From Thermoplasmata archaeon (GTDB lineage Archaea; Thermoplasmatota; E2; DHVEG-1): 5,903 nucleotides of DNA. Position 1 is the first letter of the stretch. Every line of letters begins with the position of its first letter. This document shows positions 1 through 5,441 of this stretch, one piece after another. Below the pieces are notes generated by a model. It did no database searches. It saw only the letters and a list, made by a program, of their open reading frames with translations, and was not told the origin of the DNA. Position numbers and translations under genes: made by a program. The stretch lies in contig JAUWGL010000061.1 in the NCBI GenBank assembly GCA_030606465.1, forward strand, positions 1 to 5,903. The letters run 5' to 3'.

Positions 1-1
1 T

Positions 2-373
2 ATTGATGGGTTTCGTACAGACATTACAATGGGTTCTTTTATGCGCCAAATTTACAGAATATTTCTTAATGATCGGAAACTTCCGAACATTGTTAATCTT
101 AACATTTTTGAAAAATATTTAATAAGTGAAGGATTTAAAGATATTGATATTATAAATCTTAAGAAATATATTAGACGATATATCATTATGGTTTTTCTTA
201 TTGAATTTCCTTTTATTGTTTATTCACTAGTTAAGAATATTAAATTATCAAGGGGAAATAAAATGATGGCTCAGAAACAAAGTCACCAAGGTAAGTATAT
301 ACTTGATGTAATTATTGGAGTTAGCAAAATTGTTGAATATAATGTAATTACAGCAATTAAAATGGAGAAATAA
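2..373 (+). CDS. 3' fragment of an AT-rich gene, possibly a class I SAM-dependent methyltransferase
   Basis: This reading frame is open from the left edge and ends at TAA 371-373. The ATG at 29 is probably internal, since nine in-frame codons before it (reading IDGFRTDIT) are also open. About 123 residues are visible. The stretch FEKYLISEGFKDIDIINL resembles the end of many SAM-dependent methyltransferases, where a 'yeklLeeaGFkdveikdl' strand-turn closes the Rossmann domain; this is a resemblance from memory only. It is followed by a hydrophobic run (residues about 52-68 counted from the ATG at 29, IIMVFLIEFPFIVYSLV) that could be a membrane segment or an amphipathic lid, then a basic, Lys/Gln-rich patch. 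The SAM-binding motif would lie upstream, outside the window, so function is unproven. Base composition is much more AT-rich than the neighbours (about 23% G+C for 61-360). A glycosyltransferase or other membrane-associated enzyme cannot be excluded. Confidence 0.5.
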   Translation: MDGFRTDITMGSFMRQIYRIFLNDRKLPNIVNLNIFEKYLISEGFKDIDIINLKKYIRRYIIMVFLIEFPFIVYSLVKNIKLSRGNKMMAQKQSHQGKYILDVIIGVSKIVEYNVITAIKMEK

Positions 374-459
374 TTCTGGTGATATCAAAGTTTAACGAAA
401 ATTTATCCATGTTTTTAGTCGTCACATTTTAATAATAGAATCATTATTCTGCCTATCCT
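374..459 (+). promoter_or_regulatory. Intergenic region with candidate archaeal promoter for the zinc-finger/aEF-1beta unit
   Basis: This non-coding stretch lies between the left-edge gene and the zinc-finger gene. Two TATA-like elements are visible: AAATTTATCC at about 399-408, preceded by a purine-rich ACGAA that could act as a BRE, and TTTTAATAATA at 427-437. The second is centred about 28 bp before the ATG at 460. In archaea, transcription usually starts about 25 bp after the TATA box, so this would give a leaderless or near-leaderless mRNA. That agrees with the absence of any Shine-Dalgarno-like sequence just before 460. A T5 run at 412-416 may also help end the upstream transcript. All of this is prediction from sequence. 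Confidence 0.4.
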
Positions 460-624
460 ATGAAACAGGCAGATAAATGTGTTTCGTGTGGGAAAGGATT
501 ACTTGAGCAAGGTTCTACTACATTTCCATGTCCAATGTGTGAAACAGTTATTGGCAGATGTACAAGTTGCAGAGAACAAAGTGTACAATATATCTGTCCG
601 AAATGCAGATTCACAGGACCATAA
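460..624 (+). CDS. Small double zinc-finger protein, HVO_2753-like (54 aa)
   Basis: This 54-residue protein begins at ATG 460 and ends at TAA 622-624. It has four CxxC knuckles: C7-x2-C10 (CVSCG), C24-x2-C27 (CPMCE), C34-x2-C37 (CTSCR) and C46-x2-C49 (CPKCR), ending in RFTGP. Eight cysteines in four pairs are enough for two zinc sites. Length, knuckle spacing and the position directly before aEF-1beta match the archaeal zinc-finger microprotein family typified by Haloferax volcanii HVO_2753. The Haloferax protein has been linked to swarming and biofilm formation; its molecular role is unclear. No hydrophobic segment is present, so it should be cytosolic. No ribosome binding site precedes the ATG, which fits leaderless initiation. 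The aEF-1beta gene follows 30 bp later on the same strand, so co-transcription is likely and suggests a link to translation or nucleic-acid binding (inference). Confidence 0.85.
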   Translation: MKQADKCVSCGKGLLEQGSTTFPCPMCETVIGRCTSCREQSVQYICPKCRFTGP

Positions 625-638
625 AAAGAGTCAAATAT

Positions 639-645
639 GAGGTGA
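639..645 (+). promoter_or_regulatory. Strong ribosome binding site of the aEF-1beta gene
   Basis: GAGGTGA lies 9 nt before ATG 655. It is a near-perfect complement to the 3' end of archaeal 16S rRNA (anti-SD containing TCACCTC). It fixes the start codon of aEF-1beta and contrasts with the zinc-finger gene just upstream, which has none. This is the usual pattern for a leaderless first gene followed by an internal operon gene. Confidence 0.8.
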
Positions 646-654
646 CAACAGATT

Positions 655-927
655 ATGGGGGAAGTAATAGGTCTTATACGTGTAATGCCTGGTGAAGTAA
701 TTAGTGATGAGAAACTTCAGAAAATGATAGATGACATAAAAGCAGTTATTAAACCACCGGCGAAAGTCGGGAGAATTGATATTAAAAACATTGCTTTTGG
801 GTTAAAAGGACTTGATGTCACTGTTATGGTACCAGACGATGCCGGCGGTCTTGATCCTATAGCTGAAAAAATTTCAAATGTTGAAAACGTTGAAAGTGCA
901 GAAGTAACAGATGTCGGTCGTGTTTAA
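655..927 (+). CDS. ef1b: Translation elongation factor 1-beta (aEF-1beta), GDP/GTP exchange factor
   Basis: At 90 residues this is the normal full length for archaeal EF-1beta. The factor promotes exchange of GDP for GTP on EF-1alpha, so that EF-1alpha can bring the next aminoacyl-tRNA to the ribosome in the cytosol. Family features visible are the opening strand MGEVIGLIRVMP, the central IAFGLKGLDVTVMVPDD (residues 46-62) and the C-terminal helix and strand from GGLDPIAEKI to VESAEVTDVGRV, consistent with the ferredoxin-like exchange domain. The start is supported by GAGGTGA nine bases upstream. It probably shares an mRNA with the zinc-finger gene 30 bp upstream. Its stop (925-927) is only 2 bp from the stop of the convergent regulator gene, so its transcript must end inside that gene; a T6 run at 948-953 is a candidate site. 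Confidence 0.95.
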   Translation: MGEVIGLIRVMPGEVISDEKLQKMIDDIKAVIKPPAKVGRIDIKNIAFGLKGLDVTVMVPDDAGGLDPIAEKISNVENVESAEVTDVGRV

Positions 928-929
928 AC

Positions 930-1619
930 TTAGGAAGCAGTCTTTGGTTTTTTAATGTGATCTGAAAAACTTTGTAATGCATGATTACCCATTTCTGTAG
1001 GATAATACACCGGGTAGGCAGAGTTGCTTGTATCACCATCTATAAGCTCTGCCATGTACATTTTTTTAATATGCCATTTAACAGTATGATGATTAAGATC
1101 TAATGCATGTGCAATTTCAAGTAGATGTTTTCCAGGATTACCCTGCAAGTAGGTCATTATGTCCCTAGCGTTTTTGTTTCTAAGGATGGATTCTGCAATT
1201 GCCTCTTTTCTTGCTGCTATACCGCCTTCAACTAGGTAGAATACCCTTTTCCCACCGATAGCCCTGCTTCTTACAAGATTTGTCTGTTCTAATTTACGCA
1301 GATGCCATGCTGCATTACTTGGTTTTAAATCAAGTTCACGTGCTATCTCACGGAGATGTGAGCCAGGGTACTCATCAATGTATTCATACAAATTCTTTCT
1401 AACCTCAGTATCTAGCACGTTCTCCGCTGTTACATATTTTATACCACCAAATGTGAAAAAAGTGATAATAGTCGCAATGATTGCTATTATCACTGCTATA
1501 GAAACTCCTATGGTGATATCGGGTCGTATAGGTTCAGCTGCTACAACACTTTCAGCTGTGAAAATCAGTAACAGTAGAAAAATAGGTAAACCTATCAATA
1601 TTTTTCTAAATATTTGCAT
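930..1619 (-). CDS. Membrane-anchored regulator with two tandem winged helix-turn-helix domains
   Basis: This 229-residue protein has a hydrophobic N-terminus that looks like a signal peptide (basic FRK, then a core at about 8-20, small residues before about 28), a second hydrophobic helix at about 35-57, and a cytosolic part with two winged-helix DNA-binding domains. Domain 1 (about 70-130) includes HLREIARELDLKPSNAAWHL and a wing ending KRVFYLVE. Domain 2 (about 147-208) includes KHLLEIAHALDLNHHTVKWH and a wing ending YPVYYPTE. The repeated pattern 'G-x-H-L-x-E-I-A-x-x-L-D-L' shows that the two are related copies. Such membrane-tethered, ArsR/MarR-like double-wHTH proteins are common in euryarchaea, mostly uncharacterised. 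Likely topology is one anchor with the DNA-binding part inside the cell. No ligand-binding or kinase domain is visible. Start ATG 1619 gives an intact leader and has weak SD-like AAGGATGGG upstream. The gene lies downstream of the gltX operon on the same strand, 75 bp away, apparently with its own promoter. Confidence 0.85.
   Translation of the reverse strand: MQIFRKILIGLPIFLLLLIFTAESVVAAEPIRPDITIGVSIAVIIAIIATIITFFTFGGIKYVTAENVLDTEVRKNLYEYIDEYPGSHLREIARELDLKPSNAAWHLRKLEQTNLVRSRAIGGKRVFYLVEGGIAARKEAIAESILRNKNARDIMTYLQGNPGKHLLEIAHALDLNHHTVKWHIKKMYMAELIDGDTSNSAYPVYYPTEMGNHALQSFSDHIKKPKTAS
948..953 (+). terminator. Candidate U-run terminator for the aEF-1beta transcript, inside the convergent gene
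   Basis: A T6 run (GGTTTTTTAA) lies about 20 bp after the aEF-1beta stop codon. Archaeal RNA polymerase often stops at U-rich tracts without a hairpin. The site overlaps the last codons of the opposite-strand winged-helix gene. I see no clear stem-loop before it. Reciprocally, an A6 run at 866-871 gives a T6 on the minus strand beyond the stop of the winged-helix gene. Both are predictions from base runs only. Confidence 0.35.
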
Positions 1620-1639
1620 ATATTATCCCATCCTTTAGA

Positions 1640-1663
1640 TACTGTTTTGGCATCCCAACAGTA
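1640..1663. promoter_or_regulatory. Candidate operator: TACTGTT-N10-AACAGTA inverted repeat
   Basis: A perfect 7-bp inverted repeat, TACTGTT (1640-1646) and AACAGTA (1657-1663), lies 20 bp or more upstream of the winged-helix gene. A third related half-site (AAAACAG, 1671-1677) is the exact inverse of CTGTTTT at 1642-1648. The repeat falls near the start site predicted from the TATA-like element at 1684-1692, where a bound protein would block transcription. Binding of the winged-helix protein to its own promoter is a natural hypothesis but is inference. The same bases could also form a hairpin in the 5' leader. Confidence 0.45.
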
Positions 1664-1683
1664 CAATACTAAAACAGGTGAAT

Positions 1684-1692
1684 ACTTAAAAA
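1684..1692 (-). promoter_or_regulatory. TATA-like element upstream of the winged-helix gene (overlaps T-run after gltX stop)
   Basis: Read on the minus strand, the bases just after the gltX stop are ACTTTTTAAGTATT. TTTTTAAGT resembles an archaeal TATA box, with purine-rich sequence before it as a possible BRE. A start about 25 bp further on would fall near 1660, leaving a leader of about 40 nt before ATG 1619. The same T5 run (1692-1688) could instead, or also, act as a transcription stop for the gltX operon. Confidence 0.35.
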
Positions 1693-1694
1693 GT

Positions 1695-3413
1695 TTACTT
1701 ATGTGCAAAAAAACCTGTTATTTCACCTTTTTTGTTTTCAATTCTAACAAAACCAAAACGTTCAAACTGAATAATCTCAGCAGTTTTAATTTTTGAAACT
1801 GCTTCCTCTGCAAATCCTTCTATTTTTTCAAGGCTGTCCGGGTTGAATTTTTCATTTTTAAAAAGGACATGTGGAATAAAAACATTCATTTTAACGAAAT
1901 TATCTGTCGTCCATTGGATCTTCAATGAACCAGAAATCAACTTCTCACCAAGGCATTCACCAAAAACAGTTTCTTTGTTTTTCTTTTTTATTTTGACATT
2001 AAACAAGTCTTTTAACCGGAAAACATCACCTGTTTTCAGTTTTTCCATGTCTGATTTTTGAACATAAAAAGTATCATCGGTTTTTATTGTTCTACATCCA
2101 AGTTTTTTATCAGTTGGATGAAGATCTATTGATTTTTTTATCTTTGGCGCATTTTCAACAACAAGTTTCACAGGACCATTCACAAAAAAATAACGCCTGG
2201 CAACAGGGTCAACTATTTTTCTATTAGCAGCCTCTACAAGACCAAAGGTTACATTTGATTCAGATTTAGAAATACCCTGAGAAAAAACAAAATTTTTGAT
2301 AGCCTCTGGTAATATACCCCGTTTTCTAAGACCACGCAGTGTTGGAAGACGAATGTCATCATAACCCAAGACAAGTCCTTGTTCAATTAGTGGTTTTATT
2401 TTACGTTTAGAAACAGGCATACCAGTTATTGACAACCGGGCGAACTCCATGAGATAAGGCTTCCTCAATTTCAGAAGATCGAGAAGACGATAATAACATT
2501 CATCCCGAAGCTCATACTCCTTGGTTCGAAAAGGATGGGTTACACCACTAAGGCTATCTTCTATTGCTCCAGCGAAATCATAAGTAGGCCATACTCTGTA
2601 TTTATCACCCTGCAATGGATGCTCTTTTTCAATAATACGAAAAAGAGTGGGATCACGCATAGCTGTATTTGCACATTTCATATCGCCTCTGAGTCTAAGC
2701 ACGGTACAATCAAGTGAGGAAGAAATCATTTCTTTCCAGATATCCATGTTTTTATCTGGCGAGCATGATCGACATATACATTCTTTCCCATGATATCGTC
2801 CTTTTTTAACTTCATCTGGCGGACAATTACAAACGTACACATCTCCTTGTTTTATCAACTGCTCTGCAAGCTTGTAATGTTTATCAAGATTATCTGAAGT
2901 ATGATACTCCTTATCCCATTCAATACCAAGCCAACATAGATCCTCTTTTTGTACATCATAGAATTCAAGCTGTGCATTCTCAGGGTTAGTATCATCGAAA
3001 CGAAGGATAAATTTTCCATCATACATACGTGCATATTCATAGTCAACAATAGAGGCTTTTGCATGACCAATATGTAGATAGCCATTGGGCTCTGGTGGAA
3101 AACGAGTAACAACTTTTCCTTTCTCTGCAGTTGGTAGATCGGGTAATGAAAAATCTCTTTCCTTTTTTTCTTTTATTAGTAGTTCAGGAGCCTTTTTTTC
3201 CAACTCAGAAACCTGCTCATCTAGGGGTATTTTATTTACATCAGCTACAACCTTGTTTACAACTGGAATAATTTCTTTCGGAGAAAAACCATTTTTTTGT
3301 AAAACCGCGATGACTTTTCCTATAACCGCTTTAGAGTTGGCTTTACCATTAAATGTTATAGCATTTTGTAGTGCATAAATCCTTGCAGTTTTTTTTATTT
3401 TGTCAGGTGACAT
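1695..3413 (-). CDS. gltX: Glutamyl-tRNA synthetase, archaeal type (class Ib GlxRS family)
   Basis: This full-length 572-residue enzyme joins glutamate to tRNA(Glu) using ATP in the cytosol. The N-terminal helical domain (about 1-95; YALQNAITFNGKANSKAVIG) is typical of archaeal GluRS. The Rossmann catalytic core starts at RFPPEPNGYLHIGHAKA with the HIGH signature at 114-117. The KMSKS-type loop is VSKRK (334-338). A cysteine group, C195-x-C197 and C212-x-C214-x2-C217, lies in the insertion where archaeal enzymes may carry a zinc knob. From about 400 on, a beta-barrel anticodon-binding domain (DPVARRYFFVNGP...) runs to the C-terminus, as in the GlnRS/archaeal GluRS branch. Whether it also charges tRNA(Gln) (non-discriminating, with GatDE) cannot be told from the sequence, though that is the usual archaeal route. 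It starts 7 bp after the idsA stop, with GAGG only 3 nt before the ATG, so translation is probably coupled to idsA. Confidence 0.97.
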   Translation of the reverse strand: MSPDKIKKTARIYALQNAITFNGKANSKAVIGKVIAVLQKNGFSPKEIIPVVNKVVADVNKIPLDEQVSELEKKAPELLIKEKKERDFSLPDLPTAEKGKVVTRFPPEPNGYLHIGHAKASIVDYEYARMYDGKFILRFDDTNPENAQLEFYDVQKEDLCWLGIEWDKEYHTSDNLDKHYKLAEQLIKQGDVYVCNCPPDEVKKGRYHGKECICRSCSPDKNMDIWKEMISSSLDCTVLRLRGDMKCANTAMRDPTLFRIIEKEHPLQGDKYRVWPTYDFAGAIEDSLSGVTHPFRTKEYELRDECYYRLLDLLKLRKPYLMEFARLSITGMPVSKRKIKPLIEQGLVLGYDDIRLPTLRGLRKRGILPEAIKNFVFSQGISKSESNVTFGLVEAANRKIVDPVARRYFFVNGPVKLVVENAPKIKKSIDLHPTDKKLGCRTIKTDDTFYVQKSDMEKLKTGDVFRLKDLFNVKIKKKNKETVFGECLGEKLISGSLKIQWTTDNFVKMNVFIPHVLFKNEKFNPDSLEKIEGFAEEAVSKIKTAEIIQFERFGFVRIENKKGEITGFFAHK

Positions 3414-3420
3414 GTTCCTC

Positions 3421-4404
3421 TTATTTCTCTCTTTTTATTGAATATTCTGCAAGTTTTAGTAGTATTTGTTTAGCTTCGGAGTCAGGTAGAATATCAAGTT
3501 GTTTTTTTGCTTTTTCACAGTAATTTATTGCTGTTTGTTTAGCATGTTCTATTGATCCTGTTTTGTTGAATAAGTTGTAGGCTTGTTTTATTTGTTGTTC
3601 TGTTGCGTTTTTATTTCCAAATATTATTTCCAGGAGTTTTTTATCTTCTCCCTGGGCGTTGTTTAGGCTGTGAACTGCGATCAGGGTTTTTTTTCCGTTT
3701 CTTATGTCATTTCCAATGTCTTTTCCAAGTGTTTCCTCATTGCTGCTCATATCTAGATAGTCATCATGTATTTGAAAAGCTAAGCCCAGGTTTTTACCAT
3801 ACTCGTTTAAAGCTTGTGATTGTTCTTTGGTTCCACCACCTAGTATTGCTCCTGCTTCTGCCGCGTACATGAAAATCACAGCGGTTTTTTTCAGTATCAT
3901 TTCAAGGTATTCATCTTCAGTTACAATTTGTCTTTGTTCAAATTCAATGTCTAGTTGCTGTCCTTCACATATTTCACGTATGCAGTCAATAAGACCATAT
4001 TCCACGTTTTTAAAAACAGAAAGATCACCCTGTATGTCATGCATAGCTTCAAAGGCTTTAGTAAAAAGTAGATCTCCTGCTATGATAGCAACAGGTTCAC
4101 CGAATTTAATATGCACTGTAGGAATATTCCGTCTGAGTTTGGATTTATCCATGATGTCATCATGAATAAGTGTGAAATTATGAATAAGTTCAAGGGATAG
4201 AGATAATGGTATAACCCGGGTTATGTCTCCTCTTACTGCTTCACAAGCGATCATAGCCATACATGGCCGTAATCTCTTCCCGCCTGCTAATGGGAGATGA
4301 CGGGCAGCATCATAAAGAGTCTCGGGTCTGCCGTTTTTTAAATATTTTTCAAGTTGTTGATTAAAAAAATCTGCTCTTTTTTTTAACTCCTGCCTCACAT
4401 CCAT
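3421..4404 (-). CDS. idsA: Geranylgeranyl diphosphate synthase (short-chain trans-prenyltransferase)
   Basis: This 327-residue all-helical polyprenyl synthase condenses DMAPP with IPP units to make long-chain prenyl diphosphate, the C20 chain of archaeal lipids. Visible motifs are GGKRLRP (41-47, IPP binding), the first Asp-rich motif D82-D-I-M-D86, GQQ (148-150), the second Asp-rich motif D214-D-Y-L-D218, and GKDIGNDIRNGKKT (227-240). An aromatic residue, F77, lies five residues before the first Asp motif, the position known to limit chain length in archaeal (type I) enzymes, which supports a C15-C20 product; GGPP is most likely. The ATG at 4404 overlaps the end of fni by 10 bp and has a GAGGT ribosome site 6 nt upstream within fni, indicating translational coupling. 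It stands between the IPP isomerase and gltX in one operon, as in many euryarchaea. Confidence 0.96.
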   Translation of the reverse strand: MDVRQELKKRADFFNQQLEKYLKNGRPETLYDAARHLPLAGGKRLRPCMAMIACEAVRGDITRVIPLSLSLELIHNFTLIHDDIMDKSKLRRNIPTVHIKFGEPVAIIAGDLLFTKAFEAMHDIQGDLSVFKNVEYGLIDCIREICEGQQLDIEFEQRQIVTEDEYLEMILKKTAVIFMYAAEAGAILGGGTKEQSQALNEYGKNLGLAFQIHDDYLDMSSNEETLGKDIGNDIRNGKKTLIAVHSLNNAQGEDKKLLEIIFGNKNATEQQIKQAYNLFNKTGSIEHAKQTAINYCEKAKKQLDILPDSEAKQILLKLAEYSIKREK

Positions 4405-5435
4405 GAATCTACCTCAACATCTGCCATTTTAGTAACACTGTCCGCTCCTGCTAGAAACATTGCTGCACGTAGTTCTTTAATGATTGTATTTATTTCAAAT
4501 AAAACAGACTCTGCATCCTTATCTGCTGGGCTTAGTAGAACTCGTGCTATTCCAGCAGCACTTGCTCCAAGCGCTAGAGCTTTAGCTGCATCAAGACCAT
4601 GTCTGATACCACCTGTTGCAATAATAGGTAGCTCCCAACCTGTTGCATCACCAACCTCAAGAATAGATAATGGCGTGGGAATACCCCAATCCCAGAAAGT
4701 TTTACCTCCACGTTCATGAAGTTTATCATTAATCATATTAGCCCGATAATGTTCTATCGCAGAAAAAGAAGTACCACCAAGACCGCCTACATCAATCCCT
4801 GCAATTTTGGTTTTTGAAAGTCTCTCTGCAACATTAAAAGATATACCTGCACCTGATTCTTTAACAACCACAGGAGTATTAAGATCATCAGCAAGCTGTT
4901 TTATAGCGGATAAACATCCTTTTGCATTTGCTTCGCCTTCTGATTGTATAACTTCTTGTAGAAAATTAAGGCATATCACAAAAACATGAGCATCAATCAT
5001 ATCAATCATTTTTTGTGCATTTTCAAGTGTTTTTTTAGGCCCCCATAAAACAAGCTGTGAGGCTCCAATATTTGCTAAACGCAGTGGAATATCATAGTTT
5101 TTTACAATACCATATGTATCCTTTAAATCTGGATTCTCCAATGCTGCTCTTTGAGAGCCTACGCCCATACCAATCTGATATTTTTCTGCAGCAGCTGCAA
5201 GATTTTCATTTATTTTTTTAGCCTTGATATAACCTCCAGTCATACCAGCAATAACAAGGGGTGCACTCAGTTTTTTTCCAAAAAGCTTTGTAGTAAGATC
5301 CACTTCATCCTTGTTTATCTCAGGGAGAGCATTATGCATTAGTTTTACATCATCCCAGAAGTTATGATGAGATGCCACATTTTTCTCCAATGAGATGCGT
5401 ATATGTTCATGTTTTCTGCTTTCAGTTTGGTTCAT
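4395..5435 (-). CDS. fni: Isopentenyl-diphosphate delta-isomerase, type 2 (FMN-dependent), with His155 replaced by Cys
   Basis: This 346-residue TIM-barrel flavoenzyme of the IDI-2 family interconverts IPP and DMAPP using reduced FMN and Mg2+. Recognised motifs are RKHEHI (7-12, substrate diphosphate), MTGG (65-68), GVGSQRAA (91-98), ANIGA (121-125), VVVKESGAGIS (189-199, with K192), GGLGGTSF (217-224, flavin phosphate), WGIPTP (250-255) and TGGIRHG (274-280). The active-site motif usually written H-L-N-x-x-Q-E reads C155-L-N157-F-L-Q160-E161: Asn, Gln and the metal-binding Glu are kept, but the His is Cys (codon TGC). Length and all other motifs are normal, so the gene looks functional. It starts 6 bp after the isopentenyl phosphate kinase stop, with a weak GGGGG ribosome site, and its end overlaps idsA by 10 bp. 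It supplies DMAPP to the idsA product. Confidence 0.96.
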   Translation of the reverse strand: MNQTESRKHEHIRISLEKNVASHHNFWDDVKLMHNALPEINKDEVDLTTKLFGKKLSAPLVIAGMTGGYIKAKKINENLAAAAEKYQIGMGVGSQRAALENPDLKDTYGIVKNYDIPLRLANIGASQLVLWGPKKTLENAQKMIDMIDAHVFVICLNFLQEVIQSEGEANAKGCLSAIKQLADDLNTPVVVKESGAGISFNVAERLSKTKIAGIDVGGLGGTSFSAIEHYRANMINDKLHERGGKTFWDWGIPTPLSILEVGDATGWELPIIATGGIRHGLDAAKALALGASAAGIARVLLSPADKDAESVLFEINTIIKELRAAMFLAGADSVTKMADVEVDSWM

Positions 5436-5441
5436 ATTTTT

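Noticed and set aside
1378..1638. Plus-strand open frame of 86 codons opposite the regulator's membrane region
   Set aside because: It is the antisense of the N-terminal membrane segments of the winged-helix gene, which has clear domain evidence; no ribosome site or family resemblance is seen.
1640..1663. Inverted repeat as a hairpin terminator for the gltX operon
   Set aside because: No T-run follows it on the minus strand (next bases are TCTAAAGGATGG), and a T5 run lies before it instead, so a regulatory site fits better. It is not fully excluded.
1640..1677. Short repeats as the start of a CRISPR array or an attachment site
   Set aside because: The repeat units are only 5-7 bp, differ in orientation, and have no spacer-like regular array or nearby integrase or Cas gene.
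2855..3112. Minus-strand 85-codon frame overlapping gltX in another frame
   Set aside because: It overlaps the HIGH-motif region of GluRS out of frame and has low-complexity Met/Ile/Leu content; no support as a gene.
1695..3413. Glutaminyl-tRNA synthetase as an alternative identity
   Set aside because: The N-terminal domain and gene context are those of archaeal GluRS, and archaea normally lack GlnRS; substrate range was left open in the feature entry.
3085..4165. Several plus-strand open frames (3085-3378, 3603-3872, 3827-4165) opposite gltX and idsA
   Set aside because: The minus strand here encodes well-conserved enzymes with intact motifs. The plus-strand frames are Ser/Phe-rich, as expected for shadows of such genes.
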